Shown: positions 25,319-35,226, counted from the stretch's first letter. The stretch: DNA of 53,734 nucleotides from Leucothrix pacifica (GCF_003172875.1 NZ_QGKM01000045.1:1-53734), one strand, 5' to 3'. The notes: generated from the letters alone by a model not told the origin. Made by a program: numbers and translations.

Positions 25319-26356
25319 TTAGTCCGCTTGTAGTTTAATAAGACTCTTCATTGCCGTTGGATTATTTTCCAAGGCTTCAAAAGATGATTGGATAGTGTCC
25401 AGTGAGCCGATATCAGTAATCATCGTCTCGGCATCAATACCGCCGGATGACACCAGCTCAATGGCTTTTTCGTAATCTTCCGGGGCGTATACCCGCGCGC
25501 CCAGCAGCTCCAGCTCACGCCAGAAGAATCGAAACATATCGACTTCCGGTTTTGTTGCATGAATCGCAACCATCACGATACGACCACGACACGCTGCCGC
25601 TTCGGTCATGACGTTAACACCCGCCTGTGTACCGGAGACTTCAAAGACCACATCAGCGCCTTTGGTTCCGGTCATTTCCATCACGCACGCCGGTACATCA
25701 TCATTCAGGGGGTTCAGGGTTGAGAACCCCAGTTTTTCTGCAATTGCCAGCCGTGCCTCACTAACTTCTGAGATGGTGACATTACCACCAGCCTGCTTAG
25801 CGACCATGCCGACCAACATACCGATTGGGCCACCACCAATGACCAACACATCTTCGCCGGGTTGAACATTGGCACGACGCACATCGTGACAAGCCACTGA
25901 TACCGGCTCAACCAGTGCAGCGTGAGCCAGCGACAAGTCGTCTGGCAAGACGTGTACCGTGTGTGCCGGTACGCTCCATAACTGCTGGAATGCGCCATCG
26001 GTATCCAAACCTAAGAATTTTAGGTTGTGGCAAATGTGTATATGGCCTGCTTCACACGCCGGACAGTCACCACAATGGTCCAGAGGTCGCACCACCACAT
26101 GTTGGCCAGCCTTGAGGTTGCTGACACCCTCGCCCACTGCGGCAATCACCCCAGACATTTCATGCCCGATAATACGGTGATGCCCGATGCGCGCATCCAT
26201 ACTACCGTGGAAGGCGTGTAAATCGGTTCCGCAGATTCCGCAGTACGCCACTTCAATTTGCACTTCGTCAGCCTTTGGTGCCGCTGCCATGATTTTTTCA
26301 ATCGCGAATTCTTTATTACCTTTGTAATAAGCCGCTGAGATTTCTGTTGTACTCAT
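25319..26356 (-). CDS. Zinc-binding medium-chain alcohol/sugar-acid dehydrogenase
   Basis: The 345-residue MDR enzyme has the catalytic zinc site YCGICGTDLHAFHG and HEMSGVI, the structural zinc cysteines CGDCPACEAGHIHIC, and the Rossmann loop VLVIGGGPIGMLVG. It oxidises a polyol or sugar acid with NAD(P), like L-idonate, L-threonine or L-galactonate dehydrogenases. The start chosen is ATG 26356, with GGAAG 8 bases upstream; an in-frame GTG at 26384-26386 lacks a site. It lies between the SDR and the enolase-superfamily gene, implying sequential steps. Confidence 0.85.
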   Translation of the reverse strand: MSTTEISAAYYKGNKEFAIEKIMAAAPKADEVQIEVAYCGICGTDLHAFHGSMDARIGHHRIIGHEMSGVIAAVGEGVSNLKAGQHVVVRPLDHCGDCPACEAGHIHICHNLKFLGLDTDGAFQQLWSVPAHTVHVLPDDLSLAHAALVEPVSVACHDVRRANVQPGEDVLVIGGGPIGMLVGMVAKQAGGNVTISEVSEARLAIAEKLGFSTLNPLNDDVPACVMEMTGTKGADVVFEVSGTQAGVNVMTEAAACRGRIVMVAIHATKPEVDMFRFFWRELELLGARVYAPEDYEKAIELVSSGGIDAETMITDIGSLDTIQSSFEALENNPTAMKSLIKLQAD

Positions 26357-26472
26357 AAGATTTCTTCCAATTACAGGTGCTTGCACCTTGGGTTTACCTA
26401 CTTGGGTGTGCCTACTAGTTTTAGCGACAGACTATTTTTATTGCTTAATTCGATTGCGTTACCTGTTAGCTG

Positions 26473-27561
26473 TTACACCACATGATGTGAGTCGAGCTTG
26501 TTCCAATCAAAACTAACCCCTATACCCGGTGTCGATGGCGCAACCGCCAAATGATCACTCACCACTAAAGGACGCAAGGTGTATTCATCGATTGGGAAAC
26601 TGTGCACCTCAATCCAGCCAGCGTTCTCCTGTCCGGCCACCAAACTCACATGCAGCTCCTGCATGCCGTGACTGCATACCGGAATATTGTGTTGCTGTGA
26701 CAGCTTAGCGACTTCCAACCAACCCGTAATACCGCCGCAATTAGACGCATCAGGTTGGATAAAGGACAGACCAGCATCATCAAAGGCATAGCCGAATTCG
26801 TGGATGGTGTGAAGGTTTTCCCCCATCGCCAGAGGCATGCCAGTGGCATCAGCGATCTGCTTAAAACCGTGATAATCATCCGGCAAGGTGGGCTCTTCAA
26901 ACCACAGCAAGTTGTACGGTTTAAATGCATGGGCAGCCTCAATAGCTTGCGCCACACTCATGGAATAATTAGCGTCAACCATAAACGCAATATTATCGCC
27001 AATCAGTTCCCGCACTGCTTTTAACCGCTGCACATCCTCTTGCAGCGAGGGTTGACCGACTTTGATTTTTACACCATTAAAACCACGGTCTAAATAGGAC
27101 TGAACGCTCTCCAGCAGTTTGGGTAACGGAAAGTTCAGATCAATTCCACCGCAATAAGCTTTACAACGATCACTCGCGCCACCTGCCATTTGCCACAAGG
27201 CTTGTTGCTGACGTTTGCCTCGCAAATCCCATAACGCAATATCCACCGCAGAGATCGCAAACGATGCGATACCACCCCGCCCGACATAGTGAATACGCCA
27301 TTGCATTGCCTCATACAAGGCTTCGACATCATCCGCGTCTTTACCCATCAAAAATGGTGTGAGATCGTGTTCGATCATGGCTTTAATGGCATAACCACCT
27401 CGCCCACCGGTATAGCTATAGCCTGTTCCGGTCGTACCATCTTCCAAGGTAATAGTCGCGGTAATCAGCTCAAAATGCGTATGATTGCCATGCTTAGCAT
27501 CAGTCAGTACTTCGGCCAATGGCAAATTATAGCGACGTGTCACGATCTGCTGTATTCGCAC
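26473..27561 (-). CDS. Enolase-superfamily sugar-acid dehydratase (mandelate racemase type)
   Basis: The 362-residue protein has the mandelate racemase/muconate-lactonising arrangement: base pair K165/K167 in GVKIKVGQ, metal ligands D196 (with N198) in VDANYS, E222 in FEEPT and E248 in MGENL, and H298 in [10 protein letters not shown]. With both a Lys pair and His, it fits aldonic-acid dehydratases or cycloisomerases that produce 2-keto-3-deoxy acids. Natural substrate unknown. It is the promoter-proximal gene, controlled from the palindrome at 27577-27599 next to the divergent FadR-type gene. Confidence 0.85.
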   Translation of the reverse strand: MRIQQIVTRRYNLPLAEVLTDAKHGNHTHFELITATITLEDGTTGTGYSYTGGRGGYAIKAMIEHDLTPFLMGKDADDVEALYEAMQWRIHYVGRGGIASFAISAVDIALWDLRGKRQQQALWQMAGGASDRCKAYCGGIDLNFPLPKLLESVQSYLDRGFNGVKIKVGQPSLQEDVQRLKAVRELIGDNIAFMVDANYSMSVAQAIEAAHAFKPYNLLWFEEPTLPDDYHGFKQIADATGMPLAMGENLHTIHEFGYAFDDAGLSFIQPDASNCGGITGWLEVAKLSQQHNIPVCSHGMQELHVSLVAGQENAGWIEVHSFPIDEYTLRPLVVSDHLAVAPSTPGIGVSFDWNKLDSHHVV

Positions 27562-27576
27562 TCACTTCCTCCTCTG

Positions 27577-27599
27577 ATTATTTGGTACGACCAAATAAT
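27577..27599. promoter_or_regulatory. Perfect 23-bp palindromic operator between dehydratase and FadR-type regulator
   Basis: ATTATTTGGT-ACG-ACCAAATAAT is a 10-bp perfect inverted repeat with a 3-base centre, 16 bases upstream of the dehydratase start. The inner TTGGT-N3-ACCAA fits the T-GGT-N-ACCA pattern of FadR-subfamily GntR repressors. It is well placed to repress the dehydratase and probably the divergent regulator gene. Confidence 0.8.
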
Positions 27600-27695
27600 A
27601 TTGAATATAAAACTATCTGTTATCCCAAGTCAATTAAAAAGCACTGTCTCTTAATAGTGATTGCCAAACACTTGTCAGTTTGATTAACTTCCCAG

Positions 27696-28445
27696 ATGAG
27701 CACTAAACAATCCGCACTATCAAACACTCCTACCCCTGATGCTGACTCCAAAAAGTCAGGCCGTGCTGCCGACTTTATGGTTAGTCAAATTGAGGGGCGC
27801 ATTCTCTCTGGCGACCTAAAAGACGGTGAAAATCTGCCTGCTGAGCGAGATATGATGGTGCAATATGGTATGAGCAGAACGGTGGTACGTGAAGCGGTAG
27901 CCATGCTTGCCAGCAAAGGTTTAGTCGAAGCCAAACCACGCTTCAGACCCGTAGTGAAAAAGCCCAATTATGAGTCGGTTGTGGGCGTATTAGACGGTAT
28001 TGTCAGCCACTTATTAAACCAGCAAGACGGCGTCAAAAATCTACACGACACACGCATTTTTCTGGAAATCGCACTGGTGCGTGAAGCAGCACTGAATGCC
28101 AGCAAAGATGATATCAGCGCGCTACGCGAAGCACTGCAGGCCAATAAAGACGCGATCAATGACTGGGAGCTGTTTTACTCCACAGACGTCGCATTTCATG
28201 CCGTGCTGTATAACATTTCCGGCAACCCCATCTTTCCGGCAGTGCACAAAGCCTTTACTACCTGGTTAGCCGAGCGCTGGCGTAAAATGCCACGCAAGCC
28301 CGAGCGGAATCAGCAAAGTTATGCTGCACATGAAGCCGTGTTTAATGCCATCCTAAACCGCGATCCGGATGAGGCTGAGGCCAAAATGCGCGAGCACCTC
28401 GAGACGTCCTGGCATAATGTGAAATTTACCTTTGAATCGCAATAA
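27696..28445 (+). CDS. FadR-subfamily GntR transcriptional regulator
   Basis: The 249-residue protein has an N-terminal winged helix (about 25-95: RILSGDLKDGENLPAERDM, MSRTVVREAVAMLASKGLVEAK) and an FCD all-helical ligand domain (about 110-245) with the metal/ligand residues in RIFLEIALVREAA, FHAVLYNISGN and HEAVFNAILNRDPDEAE. FCD domains bind carboxylates, often sugar acids. It is divergent from the dehydratase operon and most likely represses it until the sugar acid is present. Confidence 0.85.
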   Translation: MSTKQSALSNTPTPDADSKKSGRAADFMVSQIEGRILSGDLKDGENLPAERDMMVQYGMSRTVVREAVAMLASKGLVEAKPRFRPVVKKPNYESVVGVLDGIVSHLLNQQDGVKNLHDTRIFLEIALVREAALNASKDDISALREALQANKDAINDWELFYSTDVAFHAVLYNISGNPIFPAVHKAFTTWLAERWRKMPRKPERNQQSYAAHEAVFNAILNRDPDEAEAKMREHLETSWHNVKFTFESQ

Positions 28446-28616
28446 GTCAGACCAAAACAAAGCATGAACCATCTGTTGCATCATCTTTTCTGATACATAT
28501 GCAAGATTAATACTATTTTAAAAATCCAGCGGTTTTCCATAGTCTAAACAAGCGCTATAAATGAAAATTCTTTCGCTTATCTGCGGCAGCTAAATCACAA
28601 CATGGAGAACTCAAAG

Positions 28617-29864
28617 ATGGCAACTGAAACGATTGATACGTTAGTTATAGGTGGCGGCCAAGCAGGTATCGCAATGAGCGAACACCTTAGTAATCTTGAT
28701 GTACCCCACCTCGTTTTAGAACGTCATCGTATTGCCGAACAGTGGCGCACGGGCCGCTGGGACTCTCTGGTTGCTAATGGGCCGGCCTGGCATGACCGCT
28801 TTCCGGGCTTAGAGTTTGATGATATTGAGCCCGATGCCTTCCCGTCAAAAGAGCGTGTGGCTGACTACTTTGTGAGTTATGCCGACAAAATAAATGCTCC
28901 CATTCGCACCGGTGTTGAAGTCACTAATGTGGTTCGCAATGTGGGACGTACCGGTTTTACCGTCACAACGTCAGATGGCGTGATAGAGGCTAACCGAGTC
29001 GTTGCGGCTACAGGCCCATTCCATCACGCGGTTATCCCCCCGATCGCTCCGGAATCAGACAGCATTCTTCAAATACATTCCTCACAATACCGTAATCCTG
29101 AGCAACTGCCTGAAGGCGGTGTTTTAGTGGTTGGCGCGGGCTCCTCAGGCACACAAATAGCAGATGAACTTAATCGTGCAGGCAAGCAGGTTTATTTGTC
29201 TATTGGCAGCCACGACCGCCCCCCACGCACATACCGTAACCGGGACTTTGTCTGGTGGTTAGGTGTGCTCGGCCTATGGGATCTGGAGTCCTCAAAGCCG
29301 GGAACGGAGCACGTCACCATTGCAGTAAGTGGCGCTTATGGTGGACAAACCATCGACTTCAGAAAACTGGCAGCACAGGGCATTACATTAGTTGGTCTAA
29401 CCAAAGCTTTTGACAATGGCAAAGTCTCATTTCAGACAGACCTCGTTGATAATATCGCTAAAGGTGATGCGAGTTATCTGGAGTTACTGGACGCAGCAGA
29501 TGCCTATGTCGAACAAAATGGCCTAGACCTTCCTGAAGAGCCGGAAGCACGTCAAATGTTGCCAGATCCTGGGTGCCTGACCCATCCAATTCTTGAAATG
29601 GATCTTGCCGAAGCGGGTATCACTTCTATTATTTGGGCGACGGGTTTTGGTGTTGATTACAGCTGGTTAAACGTCAATGCATTCGATGAAAAAGGCATGC
29701 CAGCTCATCAACGTGGCGTTTCAACGGAGCCCGGGGTTTATTTTATTGGACTACCTTGGCTATCTCGTCGCGGCTCAACGTTTATCTGGGGTGTTTGGCA
29801 TGATGCTAAACATGTCGCAGGTCATATTGCGACACAACGTACTTACAGTGCTTATCAGAGATAG
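28617..29864 (+). CDS. Flavin-containing monooxygenase-like NAD(P)/FAD oxidoreductase
   Basis: The product of about 415 residues has two Rossmann motifs: LVIGGGQAGIAMSEHL near the N-terminus for FAD and GVLVVGAGSSGTQIADEL near 170-185 for NADPH, plus IIWATGFGVDYSWL near 345. This is the class B FMO/YUC-like layout. ATG 28617 was chosen over ATG 28602, because GGAGAA precedes it by 9 bases. It is followed 26 bases later by a RidA gene, suggesting that its product is an imine or enamine, such as from amine oxidation. The substrate is unknown. Confidence 0.8.
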   Translation: MATETIDTLVIGGGQAGIAMSEHLSNLDVPHLVLERHRIAEQWRTGRWDSLVANGPAWHDRFPGLEFDDIEPDAFPSKERVADYFVSYADKINAPIRTGVEVTNVVRNVGRTGFTVTTSDGVIEANRVVAATGPFHHAVIPPIAPESDSILQIHSSQYRNPEQLPEGGVLVVGAGSSGTQIADELNRAGKQVYLSIGSHDRPPRTYRNRDFVWWLGVLGLWDLESSKPGTEHVTIAVSGAYGGQTIDFRKLAAQGITLVGLTKAFDNGKVSFQTDLVDNIAKGDASYLELLDAADAYVEQNGLDLPEEPEARQMLPDPGCLTHPILEMDLAEAGITSIIWATGFGVDYSWLNVNAFDEKGMPAHQRGVSTEPGVYFIGLPWLSRRGSTFIWGVWHDAKHVAGHIATQRTYSAYQR

Positions 29865-29890
29865 TAGACAAGTAAAACAGGGAAACAGAT

Positions 29891-30316
29891 ATGCCAACAC
29901 ACACACGAATCCGTATGTTCAACACCAAAGACACCTACCCAAACCAGTCTTTGGATAATGATTTATGCCAAGCGGTCGTAGCGGGTAATACCGTTTACGT
30001 TCGGGGGCAAATAGGTACCGACTTCGAGGGTAACTTAGTCGGACTAGGTGACCCAGGCGCGCAAGCTCATCAGGCCATGAAAAATGTGAAGCAATTATTA
30101 GAAGAAGCAGGTTCTGAGTTAAGTCACGTGGTTAAAACCACCACTTACATCACTGACCCGCGTTATCGTGAAGCGGTTTATCAGGAAACCGGAAAATGGT
30201 TTAAGGGGGTCTTCCCCATCTCCACCGGCTTGGTGGTTGCAGGACTGGGGCAGGCCGAATGGTTAATGGAAATCGATGTGATCGCCGTCATTCCGGATGG
30301 CTACAAGAAAAAGTAG
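29891..30316 (+). CDS. RidA-family imine/enamine deaminase
   Basis: The 141-residue protein has the RidA/YjgF pattern: SLDNDLCQAVVAGNTVYVRGQIG, LLEEAGSELSHVVKTTTYITD, YRE and WLMEIDVIAVI. RidA proteins hydrolyse reactive 2-aminoacrylate-type intermediates from PLP or flavin enzymes. It is immediately downstream of the flavin monooxygenase, consistent with removal of an unstable product. Whether all RidA active-site residues (such as the invariant Arg) are present was not verified. Confidence 0.85.
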   Translation: MPTHTRIRMFNTKDTYPNQSLDNDLCQAVVAGNTVYVRGQIGTDFEGNLVGLGDPGAQAHQAMKNVKQLLEEAGSELSHVVKTTTYITDPRYREAVYQETGKWFKGVFPISTGLVVAGLGQAEWLMEIDVIAVIPDGYKKK

Positions 30317-30340
30317 CCATCTCCGCTCCCGGACCCTCCT

Positions 30341-31276
30341 CTACCGGTTTTGTGTCAGTGGAGGAAACACTGTCTTAGGTAGCTCTGCGGCATGCTGCTT
30401 TAATATTTCAATAAATGCCTGAGAAAGTGGCGTCGGTTTCATTTGAGCCACTCTAGCCACACCCATACGAAGCGGGCGAAGTTTATTGCTAAGAGGAAGC
30501 GCGACCAAATCATTACCATCGAGCGATTTTTGATTCACCAGCGGGGTATTAAATAAGGTGTAGCCAAAATTATTACTCACCAGACCTCTCACCATTCCCA
30601 ACGTTTGTACCCGATACTTAAAATCAGGATCAATATCCTGACTGAGAAATAGAGAAAAGAAATACTCCCTGGTCATCGGCCAATCCAACAACACCATGGG
30701 ATACTTTGCCAACTCTCTCAAATCAAGACTACTGCGTTGTGCAAGTGGGTGACTTTTTGATAGCACCGCATAAACCGGAAACTCCATCACCGGATCAAAG
30801 TCGATATCAGCGGGTATTTGCAGATCATAAGTCATTGCCAGTTCATATCGGCCACCCGTAAGGCTTTGGATGATATCTTTCTGGTGACTCTCGTCGCACA
30901 GGATATCGGCCTCAGGATAAGTCTCAATAAACTTCCTCATCAGCGACGGCAACAGCATTGGTGTAAAGGTTGGAAACCCGACGATGCGTAGAGTACCTGC
31001 CACCTCTTCCCCTAAGGTATTGGCGTACTGTCCTAATCCTTCGGCATCAGCCAGTAATTGTTTCGCCTTGCGGATAAACTTTCGACCCGCCGGAGACAAG
31101 GACAAACCTTGTGCGTGATGGCGCACAAAGAGCTGCAGACCAGTCACCTCTTCCAGATGCAGGATGGCCGATGATATTGATGGTTGTGATACAAACAAGG
31201 CTTCTGCCGCCCGCGTCACACTCCCCAACTCGCCTGCTTTGACAAAATAGCGTAACTGCTTGAGCGTAAAGTTCAT
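30341..31276 (-). CDS. LysR-family transcriptional regulator
   Basis: The protein of about 311 residues has the N-terminal winged helix (FTLKQLRYFVKAGELGSVTR, AAEALFVSQPSISSAILHLE) and a C-terminal periplasmic-binding-protein-like effector domain. I prefer ATG 31276, 7 bases after AGGA, over ATG 31282. It is convergent with the FMO-RidA pair and located downstream of putA on the same strand, so either may be its target. A 26-base inverted repeat at 31351-31376 lies about 75-100 bases upstream of its start. Confidence 0.85.
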   Translation of the reverse strand: MNFTLKQLRYFVKAGELGSVTRAAEALFVSQPSISSAILHLEEVTGLQLFVRHHAQGLSLSPAGRKFIRKAKQLLADAEGLGQYANTLGEEVAGTLRIVGFPTFTPMLLPSLMRKFIETYPEADILCDESHQKDIIQSLTGGRYELAMTYDLQIPADIDFDPVMEFPVYAVLSKSHPLAQRSSLDLRELAKYPMVLLDWPMTREYFFSLFLSQDIDPDFKYRVQTLGMVRGLVSNNFGYTLFNTPLVNQKSLDGNDLVALPLSNKLRPLRMGVARVAQMKPTPLSQAFIEILKQHAAELPKTVFPPLTQNR

Positions 31277-31350
31277 CGTCATTTCCTGCTGTAGAAACCG
31301 GTCTGATACGTAGAGCTTATAGACAGTACAGAGATTTTCCAGCAGTTCCG

Positions 31351-31376
31351 ATCATTGCCTGAATATCGGCAATGAT
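31351..31376. promoter_or_regulatory. 26-bp inverted repeat between putA end and the LysR gene
   Basis: ATCATTGCC-TGAATATC-GGCAATGAT has perfect 9-bp arms. It may be a LysR-type target in the regulator's promoter (ATTGC/GCAAT half sites) or the putA transcript end; no T-run follows on the minus strand, which favours the operator reading. Confidence 0.5.
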
Positions 31377-31435
31377 GGGAGTGATCGACCGTGATTCAGA
31401 TCGAACCACGGACATCAATTCAACTCAATGGGCGA

Positions 31436-34400
31436 TTAAGCTTCAGTTGCCGCCAGCAAGGAGGCATTACCACCTGCCGCCGTGGTATCAATACACACAT
31501 GGCGCTCCAGGGTACAACGGCTCGGTAGTTCCTGCTCACTCACCACCAATGGCACTAGAGCACCATCACGTGCAGCCAAGGCTTCTCTTGCTGCGCGTAA
31601 ACTGCCACTATCCGCCGACAGTGCAACCACATCAATGCCCTGCAAGCGACTAAGATCCTGAAGATTTAGCTTGCCGCTAAGCACTTTCACTTCGCCGCTC
31701 CCTAGTGCAGACTCACCACCAGCAAGCGCTGATAAATCCTGTGAAATCGCTTCATGAACCAGCAACACAGAACAACCCAGCTGACTAGCGATGTAGGCCT
31801 GAGACAAAGCGGCTTCACGACTCTCACCCAAGCACAAAACAGTGCCTCGGGCATAGGTTGACCAACGATTTGATTCACCGGTTGGGCCAGGTAAGTCCAA
31901 TGCACTGAGTACCGCTTTGCTGGCGGGTTTGAGCGCATCTAATGCCGCCTGCACAGCCTCTAAAGACAGCTCCCCTGCAGTTTCAGCGGATGCTACCTGC
32001 TCAGGCATTGACTCAATCACTGAGGACACCATCGCTTGGATATCGGCAGCCCCTGACTTGTTGCTATGCTCATCTGAACGCAAGAAACGAGCGACATACT
32101 CCGGCCCGCCTGCTTTAGGACCAGTCCCCGACAGCCCTTCGCCACCAAATGGCTGTGATCCAACTACTGCACCAATCTGATTACGGTTGATGTACATATT
32201 ACCCACCTTTAACTGCGTGGTAATATCTTCTACACGGTCATCGATACGCGTGTGTAAACCAAAGGTCAGACCGTAACCACTGCCATTGATATCAGCAACA
32301 ACCTGATCCAACTCTTCCGCTTTAAAGGTTGCGACATGCAGCACAGGGCCGAACACCTCACGCTCAAGATCATTAATGCCGCTCACTTTGATCACCGTAG
32401 GTGGAATGAAGTGGCCATTTGCCGGTACATCCAGCATTTTTAGCACACGCCCGTCAGCCTGTGCCGACGCAATATAATCACCGATCTGTTGTTTAGCATC
32501 CGCATCAATCACCGGTCCGACATCCGTGGCAAAATTCCACGGAGCACCTACTACTAATTCATCCATCGCGCCATACAGCATGTTCAGAATGATGTCTGCT
32601 GTGTCTTCCTGCACGTATAACACGCGCAACGCAGAGCAACGCTGACCAGCGGACTGGAATGAGGAATTCACAATGTCACGAACCGCTTGTTCCGGCAGTG
32701 CGGTACTGTCTACGATCATGGCATTGAGGCCACCCGTTTCTGCAATCAAGATAGCGCTTGGATCAAGGTTTTTCGCCATTGAGCGATTGATCAGCTGTGC
32801 CGTATCGGTCGAACCGGTAAAGCACACGCCGTTGATTCTTGGGTCAGCACTGAGCCTGGCTCCCACTACCGAACCTGCGCCCGGCAATAATTGCAAAGAG
32901 GCAATTGGAACCCCTGCTTCATGCAGTAATTTCACCGCGATATAAGCAGTAATTGGTGCTTGCTCAGCCGGTTTAGCCAATACCGCATTACCCGCTGCTA
33001 AGGCTGCAGACAGTTGACCAGTGAAAATTGCCAGAGGGAAATTCCAGGGTGAGATACAAGCGATAATGCCGCGTGCTTGTTTACCTGATGTATTCGCATC
33101 GCTGGCAGCTTCAACTGCGTAATAACGTAGGAAATCCACTGCTTCACGTAGCTCAGCGATCGCGTCCATAGGCGTCTTACCCGCTTCCCGTGATAACACG
33201 GCAAACAGTTCGCCAAAATTGGCCTCGTATAAATCTGCTGCCCGACGCAGAATATCACCACGCGCAGTGGCATCAATCTGCGCCCATGGCGTGGCTACGT
33301 TGAGGGCGACTTCTACTAACTCTGCGGAGGTATCCACAACGGTCCCAACCAGCTCTGTCGGATCGGCTGGGTTGGTCACTGTTTTGATCAGGGATTTATC
33401 CAGCGAAGCCATATCTGCATTCGCTGCATCTAAAACACTATCGCCCGCAATCAGATAACCCGCTTTCCAGGTCGAGTTGATATAAGGCATTCGGGCGACT
33501 TCAATTTCCTCTAAATCATCCAATGAACGCAAGTCCCAGCCTCGTGAATTCACACGACTCGGCTGATAGATATCAGCTGGCTTGGCAATCTGTCCATCGC
33601 TTGTCACACCCGTAATAGCATCTGGTTCAAGCTCTGCGTTTTTATCATCACCCGATAGGCCAGTAGAGGTCATAGCTTGCGGCTTAATCAATACTTTTGA
33701 GAAAGGATCAGCTGCCACATCGGAAGCCGCAATATCAGTATCCACGATCTGATTAACGAAGGAGCTGTTCGCACCATTCTCTAATAAACGACGAACCAGG
33801 TACGCCAATAGATCACGATGCGCGCCCACTGGTGCATAGATGCGGCAACGTGTTTTGCTCTGTTTAAGTACCGTCAGGTGTAGCGACTCGCCCATACCAT
33901 GTAAACGCTGGAACTCATAGGCGGCAGGGTCATCAGCCATTTCAAGAACGGCAGCGACGGTGTGTGCATTATGCGTCGCAAACTGTGGGTAGATACGATC
34001 TGTCAGATCTAACAGTTTTTTTGCACAGCTAATGTATGCGGCATCCGTTACGGCCTTTTGTGTATAAACTGGAAAACCTTTCAGACCTTCAGTTTGTGCT
34101 AATTTGATTTCAGTATCCCAATACGCGCCTTTTACCAAGCGCACCATGATTTTGCGATCCAGCGCTGTCGCCAGCTCATATAACCAATCAATCACCTGCG
34201 GACAACGCTTGCCATAGGCTTGAACCACGACACCAAAACCATCCCAACCGGCTAACAACGGATTCTTTAAAACGGCTTCAATCACATCCAAAGACAAGTC
34301 CAGACGATCCGCTTCTTCGGCGTCAATATTAAAGCCCATACCCGCGTTTTTCGCCTGTAGCGCCAGCATCAATGTGCTCTCAACCAGCTCAGTCATCACC

Positions 34401-35167
34401 CGCTCACGCTGACTGACTTCGTAGCGTGGGTGCAAGGCAGACAACTTGATAGAGATACCCGGATTTTCACGGATATCAGGAGAATCACAATGCTCGGCTA
34501 ACTCACTAATCGCCCGCTCATAAGCATCAAAGAATTTCTTGGCATCCTTACTGGTTAAGGCCGCCTCACCCAGCATGTCATAGGAATAAGTAAATCCAAC
34601 GGCTTGTTGTTTCTTACCACGCTCAACTGCTTCTTTGATGGTGCGCCCTAGCACAAACTCGCTACCCAGTTCCTTCATAGCCTGCTTAACCGCAGTACGA
34701 ATCACTGGCTCACCCAGGCGCTTAACCGCGCCCATCAATACACTGGCAATGCCTTCCTGCTCGTCTTCTTTAAGGATTTTTCCGGTAATCATTAATGCCC
34801 AAGTGGACGCATTGACCAGAGACGAACTGGATTTACCCAAGTGTTCTCCCCATGATGACGGCGCAATCTTATCTTCGATCAGGGCATCCATGGTTTCCGC
34901 ATCCGGTACCCGTAACAGCGCCTCTGCCAAACACATCAAGGCCACACCTTCATCGGTTGATAAGCCGTACTCTGCCAGAAATGCTTCCATCAAACCCGGC
35001 TTGTCAGAAGCACGAATGTCTTCCACCAACTGTGTCGCCCTGCTGACAATCTTATCGCGTGTGATTTGGTCGATCGGTGCAGATTGCATCAAGTCGTTTA
35101 GTACCTGTTGCTCATCGGCTAACTCATTATCACGCATTTGCTGGCGGATCGTATCTAATATGCTCAT
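31436..35167 (-). CDS. putA: Bifunctional proline dehydrogenase / L-glutamate-gamma-semialdehyde dehydrogenase PutA
   Basis: PutA oxidises proline to glutamate in two steps at the membrane periphery. The 1243-residue product has a PRODH barrel (about 130-475: GISIKLSALHPRYE, RLVKGAYWDTEIK, RIYAPVGAHRDLLAYLVRR) and a P5C dehydrogenase (about 590-1010: CISPWNFPLAI, VCFTGSTDTA, AETGGLNAM and nucleophile Cys in SAGQRCSALR). A C-terminal domain follows to 1243. No N-terminal ribbon-helix-helix DNA-binding domain is seen, so it does not autoregulate like E. coli PutA; the divergent Lrp-type gene probably controls it. Start chosen at ATG 35167 (GGAG upstream) rather than GTG 35179. Confidence 0.93.
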   Translation of the reverse strand: MSILDTIRQQMRDNELADEQQVLNDLMQSAPIDQITRDKIVSRATQLVEDIRASDKPGLMEAFLAEYGLSTDEGVALMCLAEALLRVPDAETMDALIEDKIAPSSWGEHLGKSSSSLVNASTWALMITGKILKEDEQEGIASVLMGAVKRLGEPVIRTAVKQAMKELGSEFVLGRTIKEAVERGKKQQAVGFTYSYDMLGEAALTSKDAKKFFDAYERAISELAEHCDSPDIRENPGISIKLSALHPRYEVSQRERVMTELVESTLMLALQAKNAGMGFNIDAEEADRLDLSLDVIEAVLKNPLLAGWDGFGVVVQAYGKRCPQVIDWLYELATALDRKIMVRLVKGAYWDTEIKLAQTEGLKGFPVYTQKAVTDAAYISCAKKLLDLTDRIYPQFATHNAHTVAAVLEMADDPAAYEFQRLHGMGESLHLTVLKQSKTRCRIYAPVGAHRDLLAYLVRRLLENGANSSFVNQIVDTDIAASDVAADPFSKVLIKPQAMTSTGLSGDDKNAELEPDAITGVTSDGQIAKPADIYQPSRVNSRGWDLRSLDDLEEIEVARMPYINSTWKAGYLIAGDSVLDAANADMASLDKSLIKTVTNPADPTELVGTVVDTSAELVEVALNVATPWAQIDATARGDILRRAADLYEANFGELFAVLSREAGKTPMDAIAELREAVDFLRYYAVEAASDANTSGKQARGIIACISPWNFPLAIFTGQLSAALAAGNAVLAKPAEQAPITAYIAVKLLHEAGVPIASLQLLPGAGSVVGARLSADPRINGVCFTGSTDTAQLINRSMAKNLDPSAILIAETGGLNAMIVDSTALPEQAVRDIVNSSFQSAGQRCSALRVLYVQEDTADIILNMLYGAMDELVVGAPWNFATDVGPVIDADAKQQIGDYIASAQADGRVLKMLDVPANGHFIPPTVIKVSGINDLEREVFGPVLHVATFKAEELDQVVADINGSGYGLTFGLHTRIDDRVEDITTQLKVGNMYINRNQIGAVVGSQPFGGEGLSGTGPKAGGPEYVARFLRSDEHSNKSGAADIQAMVSSVIESMPEQVASAETAGELSLEAVQAALDALKPASKAVLSALDLPGPTGESNRWSTYARGTVLCLGESREAALSQAYIASQLGCSVLLVHEAISQDLSALAGGESALGSGEVKVLSGKLNLQDLSRLQGIDVVALSADSGSLRAAREALAARDGALVPLVVSEQELPSRCTLERHVCIDTTAAGGNASLLAATEA

Positions 35168-35226
35168 AGCAGACTCCACAGTGGGTTATGTATAAATCTC
35201 ACTTTATCAGTTGATCTAAAATCAAA

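Noticed and set aside
25319-27561. L-idonate (idnD/idnO/gluconate dehydratase) pathway reading of the sugar-acid genes
   Set aside because: The SDR matches KduD blocks better than IdnO, so an idonate route is not supported over other sugar acids.
27289-27654. 121-codon plus-strand frame across the dehydratase start and operator
   Set aside because: Runs antisense through a conserved enzyme and the operator; translation has no domain.
34635-35195. 186-codon plus-strand frame over the 5' part of putA
   Set aside because: Antisense shadow of a conserved PutA region; Ser/Leu-rich without motifs.
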